Of a DNA stretch of 64,000 nt, positions 53,948-62,526 are shown piece by piece. The stretch's first letter is position 1; every line of letters begins with the position of its first letter. Origin of the DNA: Prevotella communis (GTDB lineage: Bacteria; Bacteroidota; Bacteroidia; Bacteroidales; Bacteroidaceae); the NCBI RefSeq assembly GCF_022024115.1, contig NZ_CP091792.1, forward strand, positions 3,410,001 through 3,474,000, written 5' to 3'. Below the pieces are notes generated by a model. The model had not been told where the DNA came from and ran no database searches. It was given only the letters and a program-made list of their open reading frames with translations. Both the position numbers and the translations under genes were made by a program.

Positions 53948-53978
53948 CAAAGGTAACATATTTTTTTATTAAAAGCAA
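53948..53978 (-). promoter_or_regulatory. Promoter of rhaM-araC-CDF operon
   Basis: Minus strand TTG (53976-53978), 20 bp, TACCTTTG (53948-53955). It sits back-to-back with the dusB promoter. Confidence 0.8.
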
Positions 53979-53987
53979 GAAATAAAT

Positions 53988-54018
53988 TTGCATTTTCATT
54001 CGGTATGCATTACCTTTG
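53988..54018 (+). promoter_or_regulatory. dusB promoter with almost no leader
   Basis: TTG (53988-53990), 20 bp, TACCTTTG (54011-54018); the ATG of dusB starts at 54027, 8 nt after the -7 element. Confidence 0.78.
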
Positions 54019-54026
54019 CAAACAGA

Positions 54027-55007
54027 ATGAAGATAGGTAACTTAGAATTTGGCCCCCAACCGGTGTTCCTGGCACCGATGGAGGACGTTACAGATATTGG
54101 GTTCCGACTGCTTTGTAAGCGGTTCGGAGCCTCAATGGTATATACAGAATTTGTATCGGCCGAGGCGTTGATACGCGACGTGAAATCCACCCAGCAAAAA
54201 CTGACCATCAGCGACGAGGAGCGCCCCGTGGGCATTCAAATCTACGGACGCGACGTGGATGCGATGGTAGAGGCAGCAAAGATAGTGGAACAGGCAGGTC
54301 CCGACCTCATCGACCTGAACTTTGGCTGTCCTGTAAAGAAGGTAGCTGGCAAGGGTGCCGGTGCTGGCATGTTGCAGAATATCCCCAAATTGCTGGAAAT
54401 TACGCGAAAGGTGGTGGATGCCGTGAAACTGCCCGTCACCGTGAAGACCCGACTGGGTTGGAATCAGGACCAACTGATTATCACCGAACTGGCTGAGCAA
54501 CTGCAGGACTGTGGTATCCAGGCTCTCACTATCCACGGTCGCACCCGTGCCCAGATGTACACAGGCGAGGCCGACTGGACCCTGATTGGTGAGGTGAAGC
54601 GCAATCCCCGCATCCATATCCCCATCATCGGCAATGGCGACATCACCTCACCCGAAGAGGCCAAGCAGGCTTTCGAGCGTTATGGTGTCGATGCTATCAT
54701 GGTGGGTCGTGCCACCTTTGGCCGCCCCTGGATTTTCAAGGAGATACGCGACTATCTGGATCATAACATAGTGGACGAGAGTTTCGGCTTCAACGAGAAA
54801 CTGGACGTGCTGGAAGAGCAGTTGCGCATCAACGTGGAACGTATCGATGAGACCCGTGGCATCCTGCACACCCGTCGCCACCTTGCAGCCACCCCCATCT
54901 TCAAGGCCATCCCCAACTTCCGTCAGACACGCATCGCCATGCTGCGTGCTGCCAAGATGGACGAACTAACGGGCATCCTTGAGGACACCCGCAAGCTATT
55001 AGGATAA
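54027..55007 (+). CDS. dusB: tRNA-dihydrouridine synthase DusB
   Basis: 326 residues from ATG 54027 (MKIGNLEFGPQPVFLAPMED). FMN-binding TIM barrel with the Dus signature DLNFGCPVKKVAGKGAGAGML (active cysteine in GCP), TVKTRLGW, ALTIHGRTRAQMY and PIIGNGDI, then the C-terminal RNA-binding helical domain. It reduces uridine in tRNA to dihydrouridine. The upstream in-frame extension is rejected because it begins inside the promoter. Confidence 0.94.
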   Translation: MKIGNLEFGPQPVFLAPMEDVTDIGFRLLCKRFGASMVYTEFVSAEALIRDVKSTQQKLTISDEERPVGIQIYGRDVDAMVEAAKIVEQAGPDLIDLNFGCPVKKVAGKGAGAGMLQNIPKLLEITRKVVDAVKLPVTVKTRLGWNQDQLIITELAEQLQDCGIQALTIHGRTRAQMYTGEADWTLIGEVKRNPRIHIPIIGNGDITSPEEAKQAFERYGVDAIMVGRATFGRPWIFKEIRDYLDHNIVDESFGFNEKLDVLEEQLRINVERIDETRGILHTRRHLAATPIFKAIPNFRQTRIAMLRAAKMDELTGILEDTRKLLG

Positions 55008-55013
55008 AAAGGG

Positions 55014-55343
55014 TTATTTATATCGGTAATGCTTCCTGGTTTTCAGATAGCTGAGATCTGACTGATGGGCATAGGCCTCTTCCTCAAAACGGATATGGAA
55101 GTAGGCCTTGTTGGCATCGCGATATTTAAGGTAAAGTACCAGCCACTCTATGCCATACCAGATAAAAAAGGGAACGTAGAGCAACTCCTTTTGTTGGGCG
55201 GCATGGATGGACTCATGGTTGGTCTCTACGGCATTTAAAGGTCTGATGGACAAGATAAAGCCAAACAAGCAGATTGCATAATAGTCCTTTTTCAGAGGTA
55301 ACCTCTTGAAAACGAATACCCGTTTGGTTTTTATCTTGTCCAT
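55014..55343 (-). CDS. Small membrane protein with HExxH motif
   Basis: 109 residues. One or two hydrophobic segments (YYAICLFGFILSI; LLYVPFFIWYGIEWLVLYL) surround ETNHESIHAAQQKEL, which contains HESIH, an HExxH zinc-protease-like motif, near residue 43-47. The aromatic-rich FFIWYGIEWL segment after it and the acidic RFEEEAYAH near the end, which could supply a third ligand, suggest a very small membrane metallopeptidase. No named family is assigned with confidence. Convergent with dusB, 6-bp gap. Confidence 0.65.
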   Translation of the reverse strand: MDKIKTKRVFVFKRLPLKKDYYAICLFGFILSIRPLNAVETNHESIHAAQQKELLYVPFFIWYGIEWLVLYLKYRDANKAYFHIRFEEEAYAHQSDLSYLKTRKHYRYK

Positions 55344-55369
55344 CAGATTATATCATCCGTGCAGGTGTC

Positions 55370-58012
55370 TTATCGCTTCAGAACCTTACGGCCGTTGCGG
55401 ATAACGAAGCCCTTATAGCCCTCAGACACCTTCTGACCCCTCAGGTTATAGATAGGTGCCGACTGAGCATCGGCCTCAATATCATGAATGCCCGTACTCT
55501 GTTTCAGGGTGAAGATTAGCTTATCAATGTTGCACTGCTTACCCTTGATGGTGATGCGTAACACATGTTCACCTGCAGACAGGGTGGTAGAAATATCCTG
55601 TGTCACTGATTTATACGTGCCCCAATCGTTGTTGGCCGTCTGCGGCACATTGATGGTGGCAAGTAGCGTCTTTGAGCTGCCCAAGACACGCTGGATAATG
55701 AATTTTGAGCCTGTCACGCCAGAAGAGACAACAGCCTCGCAGGTATATTTACCAGTCTCTTTCACATTGACGGTATATTCCATCCACTCATCAGCCTCTG
55801 TATAACCGATAGCCTTACCGTTGTTACCCTTTACCACATCCACACCATCATTGGTACGGAAGTTGGCATCACCTTCGTTGGCCGTGCTGGTATCGTGATA
55901 AGAATAGCCCTCGCCACCAACATCAAAGTTCTCGGCCTGCAATGTACCAGGGATAGAGATAGCGCTGGCATAAGGCTCGCGCTTAGGATTGACGGTGAGC
56001 ACCTGAGCCGTTGAAGTCTTCGACTTACCATCAGCATCGATAGCAATAGCCGTGATTTGCTGTTTACCATAGACTGTAGGCACATACTCCAACGTATAGG
56101 GAGCCTCGGTCAGCGTGCCGATAAGAAGGCCGTTGGCATAGACATTCACCTGGGCAATGGTGCTGGTCTTCGAGGAAGCAGTGACCTTGATAGTGGTTTT
56201 CTCACCCACCTGCACAGTAGTAGGTGTGCGCGTCACGGTGCAGGTCATTGTCTTGTCCTCTGCATAAGGAGTGATGCTGATATTACGGATATAAAAGCCA
56301 GCCTTGTCGGTATTCAGGCAAAGCGTGTGGCGACCAGCAGTAAGCTCTTTTCTGAACACGCCGTGCAACTGCTGGAAGTTATCGGTAGCACCCGTAGCAG
56401 GCACCTCAATAATACTGGTGTAGAAGGTGAGGTCATCGAGTCCATACTCAGAGATATGGAAGGCGCCACCCGTCTTGACAGCAGCCACCTCGGCATCAAA
56501 CTGATAGATGCCCGTCTCTTTCACGTCAACGGTATATTCCATCCATCCGTCGGTCTTTGTGGCTGAGTTTGAGGCACGTGTGCTATAATTGAACGGCGCA
56601 TTACTATAGGTGACGCCAGAAGCACCCTTGTCGAACTCAGCAGCATTGATGACACCAGGCAGGGAAACTGGTTCGCCATGATAAGGCTCACGCTTGATGG
56701 TAGAAGACTGTACGGTGATACGTGAGGTGCGCTCATAGGTCTTTTCATCATTTGTATAGACCACTGCCTTCAGTGTGCGCGTACCTGCTGTCTTGCCAGT
56801 ATATTCAGCAATATAAGGTTCCTCGGTCATCTTAGCGATGAGCGTAGTACCATCGTAGAGCTTCACAGAGTCGATGGCGATATCGGCCTTCTCGGCCTTA
56901 GCATCGTCAGTAATGATGGTGCGCACCTTGATAGACTGCGTGTCACCCTTGGCCATCTTGAAGTCCTTGGCTTTGATATACACGCCCACACGTTTCTTCA
57001 TGCCAGGGAAAGGACTCTTGGCATTCTTGGCTTTGTCGCTGGCCATATATTCCTTCAGCCAGGTCATGGCAGGACGCTCCACACCATTTTTATAAAGACC
57101 AGAGTTACCGTCTGTTGTCCAGGTGGCACCATAGACATAGCCCCACAGGGTGATACCGGCGCAGTAAGGCTTCTCCCACATATAAGGAATCTGCTCCTTA
57201 TAACGCTGCAGCTGGAGGTTATCGTCAGCAGTACCAATATCATACTCCGTGCTATACATCGGCATCTTCAGGGCATTCTGAATCTTGGTCTCTGAAGACT
57301 TGAAATTTTCTACTTTACAGTCGGTCAGATCATGACTCTGACAACCATAGGCATCGATAGGCGCACCACCATCACGTATGGCCTGTACCAGTGTGATATA
57401 CTGGTCGGTGTTCCATTGGAAAGTATTGAAGTCGTTGTAAATCAGAATAGAGTTAGGGAAACGTTCTCCCGCCATCTCGAAAGCCTTGATCAGCCAGTCG
57501 TAGCCTGTCTTACCGCCGCCACCCAGCGACTCCTTCATCAGGGGGTTGCCTGCCTGGTGGCCATCGATAGCCTCGTTGACCACATCTATCATGGGCAGAT
57601 GGTTGTACTTCTTCTTAACCTGATTAAACCAGTTTTCAATAGCAATGAAACGTTCGGTGACAGACAAGTTGCTGTTAAACCAACGGTCGGGATACTGTGC
57701 TCCCCATACCAGCGCATGGAACTTGTAAGTGAAGTTATGACTCTTGGCATAATTGAACGCATTGTCGCACCCCCAGTTGTAGGAGTTGCGTGTACCCTCC
57801 ACAGAGCCCCACTTAGATTCATTCTCAGGGGTCACCTGATTCCAGAGTTTATAATAAACAGGAACCCCACCTCCGGCATCCATCTGATAGCGGGTGGTAA
57901 TATTACCTAAGAATTTGTCAGGATTAGAGGACAGCTGTGCTTTCAGCGCCAGGGGCGAAAGACTGAGAGCTGTCATTGCCAGACAAGAAATGGTTTGGTT
58001 TAATTTAAGCAT
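55370..58012 (-). CDS. Secreted GH10 endo-xylanase with Ig-like and two CBM6-like domains
   Basis: 880 residues. Signal peptide (to about ALKAQ), GH10 barrel (about 28-330) with acid/base Glu147 in DVVNEAID and nucleophile Glu256 in YSTEYDIG (family consensus usually TELDI), then an Ig-like spacer, a CBM6-like module (about 440-600, INAAEFDKGASGV, WMEYTVDVKETG), a second Ig-like spacer and a second CBM6-like module (about 690-850, LQAENFDVGGEGY, WMEYTVNVKETG), and the tail YNLRGQKVSEGYKGFVIRNG. It cleaves xylan chains outside the cell. Divergent from the endonuclease I genes. Confidence 0.92.
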   Translation of the reverse strand: MLKLNQTISCLAMTALSLSPLALKAQLSSNPDKFLGNITTRYQMDAGGGVPVYYKLWNQVTPENESKWGSVEGTRNSYNWGCDNAFNYAKSHNFTYKFHALVWGAQYPDRWFNSNLSVTERFIAIENWFNQVKKKYNHLPMIDVVNEAIDGHQAGNPLMKESLGGGGKTGYDWLIKAFEMAGERFPNSILIYNDFNTFQWNTDQYITLVQAIRDGGAPIDAYGCQSHDLTDCKVENFKSSETKIQNALKMPMYSTEYDIGTADDNLQLQRYKEQIPYMWEKPYCAGITLWGYVYGATWTTDGNSGLYKNGVERPAMTWLKEYMASDKAKNAKSPFPGMKKRVGVYIKAKDFKMAKGDTQSIKVRTIITDDAKAEKADIAIDSVKLYDGTTLIAKMTEEPYIAEYTGKTAGTRTLKAVVYTNDEKTYERTSRITVQSSTIKREPYHGEPVSLPGVINAAEFDKGASGVTYSNAPFNYSTRASNSATKTDGWMEYTVDVKETGIYQFDAEVAAVKTGGAFHISEYGLDDLTFYTSIIEVPATGATDNFQQLHGVFRKELTAGRHTLCLNTDKAGFYIRNISITPYAEDKTMTCTVTRTPTTVQVGEKTTIKVTASSKTSTIAQVNVYANGLLIGTLTEAPYTLEYVPTVYGKQQITAIAIDADGKSKTSTAQVLTVNPKREPYASAISIPGTLQAENFDVGGEGYSYHDTSTANEGDANFRTNDGVDVVKGNNGKAIGYTEADEWMEYTVNVKETGKYTCEAVVSSGVTGSKFIIQRVLGSSKTLLATINVPQTANNDWGTYKSVTQDISTTLSAGEHVLRITIKGKQCNIDKLIFTLKQSTGIHDIEADAQSAPIYNLRGQKVSEGYKGFVIRNGRKVLKR

Positions 58013-58052
58013 TACAATAGTTTTTTTATAGTTTTAATATCGATTTTGCGTG

Positions 58053-58060
58053 CAAAGGTA
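58053..58060 (-). promoter_or_regulatory. -7 element of the GH10 gene
   Basis: Minus strand TACCTTTG, about 41 nt before the start; upstream TTG not at standard spacing. Confidence 0.6.
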
Positions 58061-58156
58061 GGACTTTTTTTCAAATAATGTTTTTGTTTATGTTTCAAAA
58101 GCCTTGTAATATTTTAGTTTTTTACATATTTGTTTCTCCATGTGAGATAAATTGAT

Positions 58157-58164
58157 TAAATTTG
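58157..58164 (+). promoter_or_regulatory. -7 element of the endonuclease I genes
   Basis: TAAATTTG, 24 nt before the ATG at 58188. A TTTG at about 58129-58132 is 24 bp away, wider than usual. Confidence 0.55.
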
Positions 58165-58187
58165 CATCGTCTTCAAAATCCATACGT

Positions 58188-59690
58188 ATGAAAAAAAATT
58201 TTTTTGCATTAGCACTCATTATGACGATTGTTGGCGTGGCCTATGCACAGGCACCTGCCAATACGGGCTATTACTACTATCAAGCCAACGGAAAGAAAGG
58301 TGCTGAACTGAAGACGGCGCTCTACCAGATTTTGAAGAATCCGGATGTGGTACACTACGACTCCTTGTGGAACGCATATAAGATTTCCGATGCACGACCC
58401 ATGGGCGACAGCCTCATCATCTGGGATATGTATTCTGATATCTCGCGCTATAGGATTGACTTCCCCACACATAAAAACTCCATCGAGGGCGTCAGTGGAT
58501 TCCAGCGCGAGCACTCCATGCCCAAGAGCTGGTTTAACCCCACGGAGAGAAACAGTAGCGGACTGACCTATGCGGACGTGAAACCGATGTATTCGGATAT
58601 CGTGCACGTAATACCTACAGACGGCACGGTGAACAATAAGCGTTCGAATAATGCCTATGGCGAGATTACAGACTCGGCAAAGGTGGACTGGCAGTCGGCT
58701 AATGGCTTTAGTAAGCAAAGCAAGAAAGGAGGATGCGGCACTCCAGGATGGAAAGAATACATGGGTGCAAACGCCTCGAAGACACGAGTGTTTGAGCCCA
58801 ACAATGAGTATAAGGGCGACCTGGCACGTATCTATTTCTATATGGTCACCTGCTATGAGCCAGTGGCTGGCACTTGGACCAGTGACATGTTTGACGCTGA
58901 GAGCGAAGACGGCTACCAGCCTTTTGCGCAGTGGGCTTTTGACATGCTGATGCGATGGGCTAAGGAAGACCCCGTGAGCCAGAAAGAGATAGACCGCAAC
59001 GAAGCCATCTATCAGTTGCAGGGCAACCGCAACCCCTTTGTTGACTATCCCGGACTAGAGGATTATATCTGGGGCAGCAAGAAAGAAGTGGCATTCAACT
59101 ACGGTGGCGATACGCCCAACGAAGGAGAACCGGCTACCAACTGTGAGATTATCCTGAATGAGAAAACTTTCGGCGTGGATTGGACCGGCAATAAGAACAT
59201 GCGCAATTACTATACCCGCACACCGCTGGTTGCCAGTCAGAACGGCATAGATATCATCCTCTCTTATGGCATCGAGGGCAGCAAGTTGTATAGCGACTCC
59301 ACACATATCCGTCTGTACAACAAGAACGTGCTGACCTTTAGGGCCCACAAAAACGAGATAACCAGTATTGAGTTCACGATTCCTGCCAAGGCCGACGACA
59401 AAGAACTGATTCCACTGACAGGACAGATGGAGGGTAACACTTGGCGAGGACAAGCCAGCGAGGTGATGTTCACATCGACCTATACCAGCAGTTGGCCGGA
59501 GGCGAATGCCAACAAGCACATTCAGATAGCCAAGGTGAAGATTACCGTTGCCTCGCCAACAGGTATCCAATCCATCAACAACCATGACACACAGCACAAA
59601 GGCACCTATACCATATCAGGCAGACGCATTAACGACAACAACCTGACAAAGGGCGTCTATATCAAGAACGGAAAAAGATTGATTTTGTAA
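58188..59690 (+). CDS. Secreted endonuclease I (EndA/NucM-like), first copy
   Basis: Start at ATG 58188 (MKKNFFALALIMTIVGVAYA). The nuclease domain (about 25-300) has FQREHSMPKSWF with the catalytic histidine, DIVHVIPTDGTVNNKRSN, and RGN-like QGNRNPFVDYP. A beta-sandwich and the tail TYTISGRRINDNNLTKGVYI follow. It degrades extracellular DNA or RNA with a magnesium ion. A paralogue follows 7 bp downstream with the same order of motifs. Confidence 0.9.
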   Translation: MKKNFFALALIMTIVGVAYAQAPANTGYYYYQANGKKGAELKTALYQILKNPDVVHYDSLWNAYKISDARPMGDSLIIWDMYSDISRYRIDFPTHKNSIEGVSGFQREHSMPKSWFNPTERNSSGLTYADVKPMYSDIVHVIPTDGTVNNKRSNNAYGEITDSAKVDWQSANGFSKQSKKGGCGTPGWKEYMGANASKTRVFEPNNEYKGDLARIYFYMVTCYEPVAGTWTSDMFDAESEDGYQPFAQWAFDMLMRWAKEDPVSQKEIDRNEAIYQLQGNRNPFVDYPGLEDYIWGSKKEVAFNYGGDTPNEGEPATNCEIILNEKTFGVDWTGNKNMRNYYTRTPLVASQNGIDIILSYGIEGSKLYSDSTHIRLYNKNVLTFRAHKNEITSIEFTIPAKADDKELIPLTGQMEGNTWRGQASEVMFTSTYTSSWPEANANKHIQIAKVKITVASPTGIQSINNHDTQHKGTYTISGRRINDNNLTKGVYIKNGKRLIL

Positions 59691-59697
59691 CCATATT

Positions 59698-61341
59698 ATG
59701 AAAAAAGCAACATTTTCACTAACTCTTCTGCTGATACTATGCGTCGTCAGCATCTGGGCACAAGGGCCCAACAACTCAGGTACTTACTATCAGGCAGCCA
59801 ATGGCAAAAAAGGCGAAGCCCTGAAAACAGCACTTTTTAATATTATCAAGAACCCCGATGTGGTGAGCTACAACGGACTGATTGATGCCTACCATAAGAC
59901 CGACACACGTACTGACGGGAAAATACGTGACTGGTATTCGAATGCGACGAATTATACATGGAACGACCGCAACGGCAACGCCAGTGAAGGGGCTGGGTGG
60001 AACCGCGAACACTCCGTTCCACAGAGTTGGTTCAGCGAAGCAAGTCCAATGAAATCGGACATCGTACATGTGCTGCCTACCGACTGCTACGTGAATAATC
60101 GTCGCAGCAGCTATCCATTCGGTGAGGTGGGTAATGCCACTTACACCTCAAACAACGGTTACTCAAAGCTCGGCTCTTGTAAGACACCTGGTTACTCTGG
60201 CACGGTGTTTGAGCCCAACGACGAGATCAAAGGCGACATCGCCCGTATCTATTTCTATATGGTGACCTGCTACGAGGACCGTTTCACCAACTGGACAAAA
60301 GGCAGTGCCACGCAGGTCTTCTCATCAGACAAGTATCAGGGGCTAGATGCCTGGTGCATGGATATGATGATGCGCTGGTCCAAAAACGACCCTGTAGATG
60401 CTGTTGAGACGGCTCGCAACAATGCCGTACAGGAAGTGCAGGGCAACCGCAACCCGTTTGTAGATTACCCTGGACTGGAGGAGTACGTATGGGGCAGTAA
60501 GAAGGAAGAGGCGTTCAGCTATGACAACTACGACGGCACGGGCACCGTCACACCGCCCGATCCTGACCGTGTAGAGGATCCTGCGTTCTCGCCCATGGCC
60601 GGCACTTATACAAACAGTGTCAACGTGAAACTGTCGTGCAGCACAACAGGTGCCAGCATCTACTACACGCTCGACGGCACAGAGCCTTCTGTCAACAGCA
60701 CGCTCTACACCACCGATGGTATTAACCTGACAGAGACCACCACCATCAAGGCTGTGGCCTATCTGGATGGTATGTACAGCACCACCACAACTGCTACGTA
60801 TGTTATCGAGGCAGGTAGTGGCGATAAACCGGTAGATGGTGAGATTGCGCTGAACAACACTTTCTTTGGTGTCAACTGGACGGGGTCAAGACCCAGCAGT
60901 GGCGCAGATGTGCTGACAGGTAGCGAGAACGGTATCACTATCACATACTCTCTGGGGTCTAGTGCTAATATGTACTGCAACAGCGAACAGATTCGTATGT
61001 ATGGTGGTAATGAACTGAAAGTGGAGTCTGGCAGTGGCGAGATGGTGAAACTGGAGTTTGTCACCAAGGATAGCAGTAAGGAACTATTGCTCCTGAATGG
61101 TGGTGGCGCCATCGATGGCTACACATGGACAGGACTGGCCAACAGCGTAACATTTGGTGCTGCTGCAAATCATATCAAGATGCTCTCTGTGAAGGTGACG
61201 CTGGCTATCTACGATCCCTCAGGCATTCAGGACATTAACCTGTCAACGGAAAAGAAGATTTTCGACCTGCAGGGTCGTCGTGTACAGAACCCCTCAACGG
61301 GTCTTTACATCATTAACGGCCGTAAAGTGATTTTGAAGTAA
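59698..61341 (+). CDS. Secreted endonuclease I, second copy with chitobiase-like C-terminal domain
   Basis: 547 residues. Signal peptide ending SIWAQ, then the nuclease domain with NREHSVPQSWF and DIVHVLPTDCYVNNRRSS, and QGNRNPFVDYPGLEEYVWGS shared almost unchanged with the first copy. Inserted after it (about 295-375) is a CHB_HEX_C-type domain (FSPMAGTYTNSVNVKLSC, IYYTLDGTEPS), absent from the first copy. The tail is FDLQGRRVQNPSTGLYIING. The pair looks like a tandem duplication with later domain gain. The methyltransferase gene starts right after the stop. Confidence 0.9.
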   Translation: MKKATFSLTLLLILCVVSIWAQGPNNSGTYYQAANGKKGEALKTALFNIIKNPDVVSYNGLIDAYHKTDTRTDGKIRDWYSNATNYTWNDRNGNASEGAGWNREHSVPQSWFSEASPMKSDIVHVLPTDCYVNNRRSSYPFGEVGNATYTSNNGYSKLGSCKTPGYSGTVFEPNDEIKGDIARIYFYMVTCYEDRFTNWTKGSATQVFSSDKYQGLDAWCMDMMMRWSKNDPVDAVETARNNAVQEVQGNRNPFVDYPGLEEYVWGSKKEEAFSYDNYDGTGTVTPPDPDRVEDPAFSPMAGTYTNSVNVKLSCSTTGASIYYTLDGTEPSVNSTLYTTDGINLTETTTIKAVAYLDGMYSTTTTATYVIEAGSGDKPVDGEIALNNTFFGVNWTGSRPSSGADVLTGSENGITITYSLGSSANMYCNSEQIRMYGGNELKVESGSGEMVKLEFVTKDSSKELLLLNGGGAIDGYTWTGLANSVTFGAAANHIKMLSVKVTLAIYDPSGIQDINLSTEKKIFDLQGRRVQNPSTGLYIINGRKVILK

Positions 61342-62517
61342 ATGAACGATAAGACCCGCGATTTTATCGAGCAGAACCTCAATGCCGATATCCGTCAGCT
61401 GGCACTCAAAGGGTGTCGCGACAAGGACGTAGATCTTGACGCAGCGATCCGGCAGATTGCGGGCAGACAGACAGCCCGTCGGAAGTTGCCCTCATGGGCA
61501 GCTCTCGACGGCATTCTTTATCCGCCTCACCTGAATATGGAGCAATGCTCCAGCGAACAGACGGCGAGGTATAAAGCAAGAATATGCAGCAGTCACCCAT
61601 CACCTAAGACCCTGGTGGATCTAACTGGGGGGTTCGGGGTGGATTTCGATTTTATGAGTGAGGCATTTGACGAGGCGACTTATGTGGAGAGGAATAGTGA
61701 GTTATTTGCTATATCGTCGGCCAACATGAAGATCCTGGCACCTAAAGCTAAGTGTCTTAACGAGGACGGACTGGAGGTGCTCCATCGCCTTGATCATGTC
61801 TCCATGATTTTCATGGACCCTGCACGCAGGGATCATCATGGCGCACGCACCTACGGCATCAGCGACTGCACACCCAATGTATTGGAAATCAAAGACGAAC
61901 TGCTTCAGAAGGCTGATGTGGTGATGCTGAAGCTATCGCCCATGCTCGACTGGCATAAAGCTATCAGCGACCTGGGAGAACAGTATATCAAGGAAGTACA
62001 CATTGTCTCTGTACAAAACGAGTGCAAGGAACTGCTTATCATCATGCAACAACAACCTGCAAAGCCCTTCACCGTCTATTGCGTCAACGACGATGCCGTA
62101 TTCTCATACCATCCCTCATCCCTCATCCCTCATCCTTCATCCTTCATCCCTCATCCCTCATCCTTCCTCTACGAGCCCAATGCCTCTATCATGAAGGCTG
62201 GCTGTTTTGCTGAGATAGAACAGGCATTCGAGGTTAGCCAGTTGGCGCCCAACAGTCACCTGTTTGCCTCAGACCAGGTCATCGAAGATTTCCCTGGAAG
62301 GAAATTCCGCGTCACCGCTGTCACCTCGATGAACAAACAAGAGTTGAAACAAGCGCTGAGAGATATCCGTCAGGCCAATATCTCCGTACGTAATTTCCCC
62401 ATGTCCGTTGCCGACCTCCGTAAACGCCTGAAACTAAGTGAGGGTGGCAACGACTATATCTTCGCTACCACCCTCACAGAAGGAAAAAAGGTGCTGATCA
62501 TCTGTCAGCACCTCTAA
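61342..62517 (+). CDS. Class I SAM-dependent methyltransferase with THUMP-like C-terminal domain
   Basis: 391 residues; ATG follows the previous stop without a gap. The SAM site is LVDLTGGFGVDFDFMS (about 91-106), with FMDPARRDHHGART and MLKLSPMLDW later, as in the family of RNA-type methyltransferases with a THUMP-like C-terminus. Between FSYHP and LYEPNASIMKAG an extra run of about 18 residues of type HPSSLIPHPSSF is encoded by eight tandem copies of CATCC(C/T)T (62110-62165). Since 7 is not a multiple of 3, copy-number change would shift the frame. Substrate not known. Confidence 0.85.
   Translation: MNDKTRDFIEQNLNADIRQLALKGCRDKDVDLDAAIRQIAGRQTARRKLPSWAALDGILYPPHLNMEQCSSEQTARYKARICSSHPSPKTLVDLTGGFGVDFDFMSEAFDEATYVERNSELFAISSANMKILAPKAKCLNEDGLEVLHRLDHVSMIFMDPARRDHHGARTYGISDCTPNVLEIKDELLQKADVVMLKLSPMLDWHKAISDLGEQYIKEVHIVSVQNECKELLIIMQQQPAKPFTVYCVNDDAVFSYHPSSLIPHPSSFIPHPSSFLYEPNASIMKAGCFAEIEQAFEVSQLAPNSHLFASDQVIEDFPGRKFRVTAVTSMNKQELKQALRDIRQANISVRNFPMSVADLRKRLKLSEGGNDYIFATTLTEGKKVLIICQHL
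62110..62165. repeat. Eight tandem heptamers inside the methyltransferase gene
   Basis: CATCCCT x3, CATCCTT x2, CATCCCT x2, CATCCTT x1, exactly 56 bp. The array is in frame as HPSSLIP/HPSSFIP. Confidence 0.95.
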
Positions 62518-62526
62518 GAAAATATA

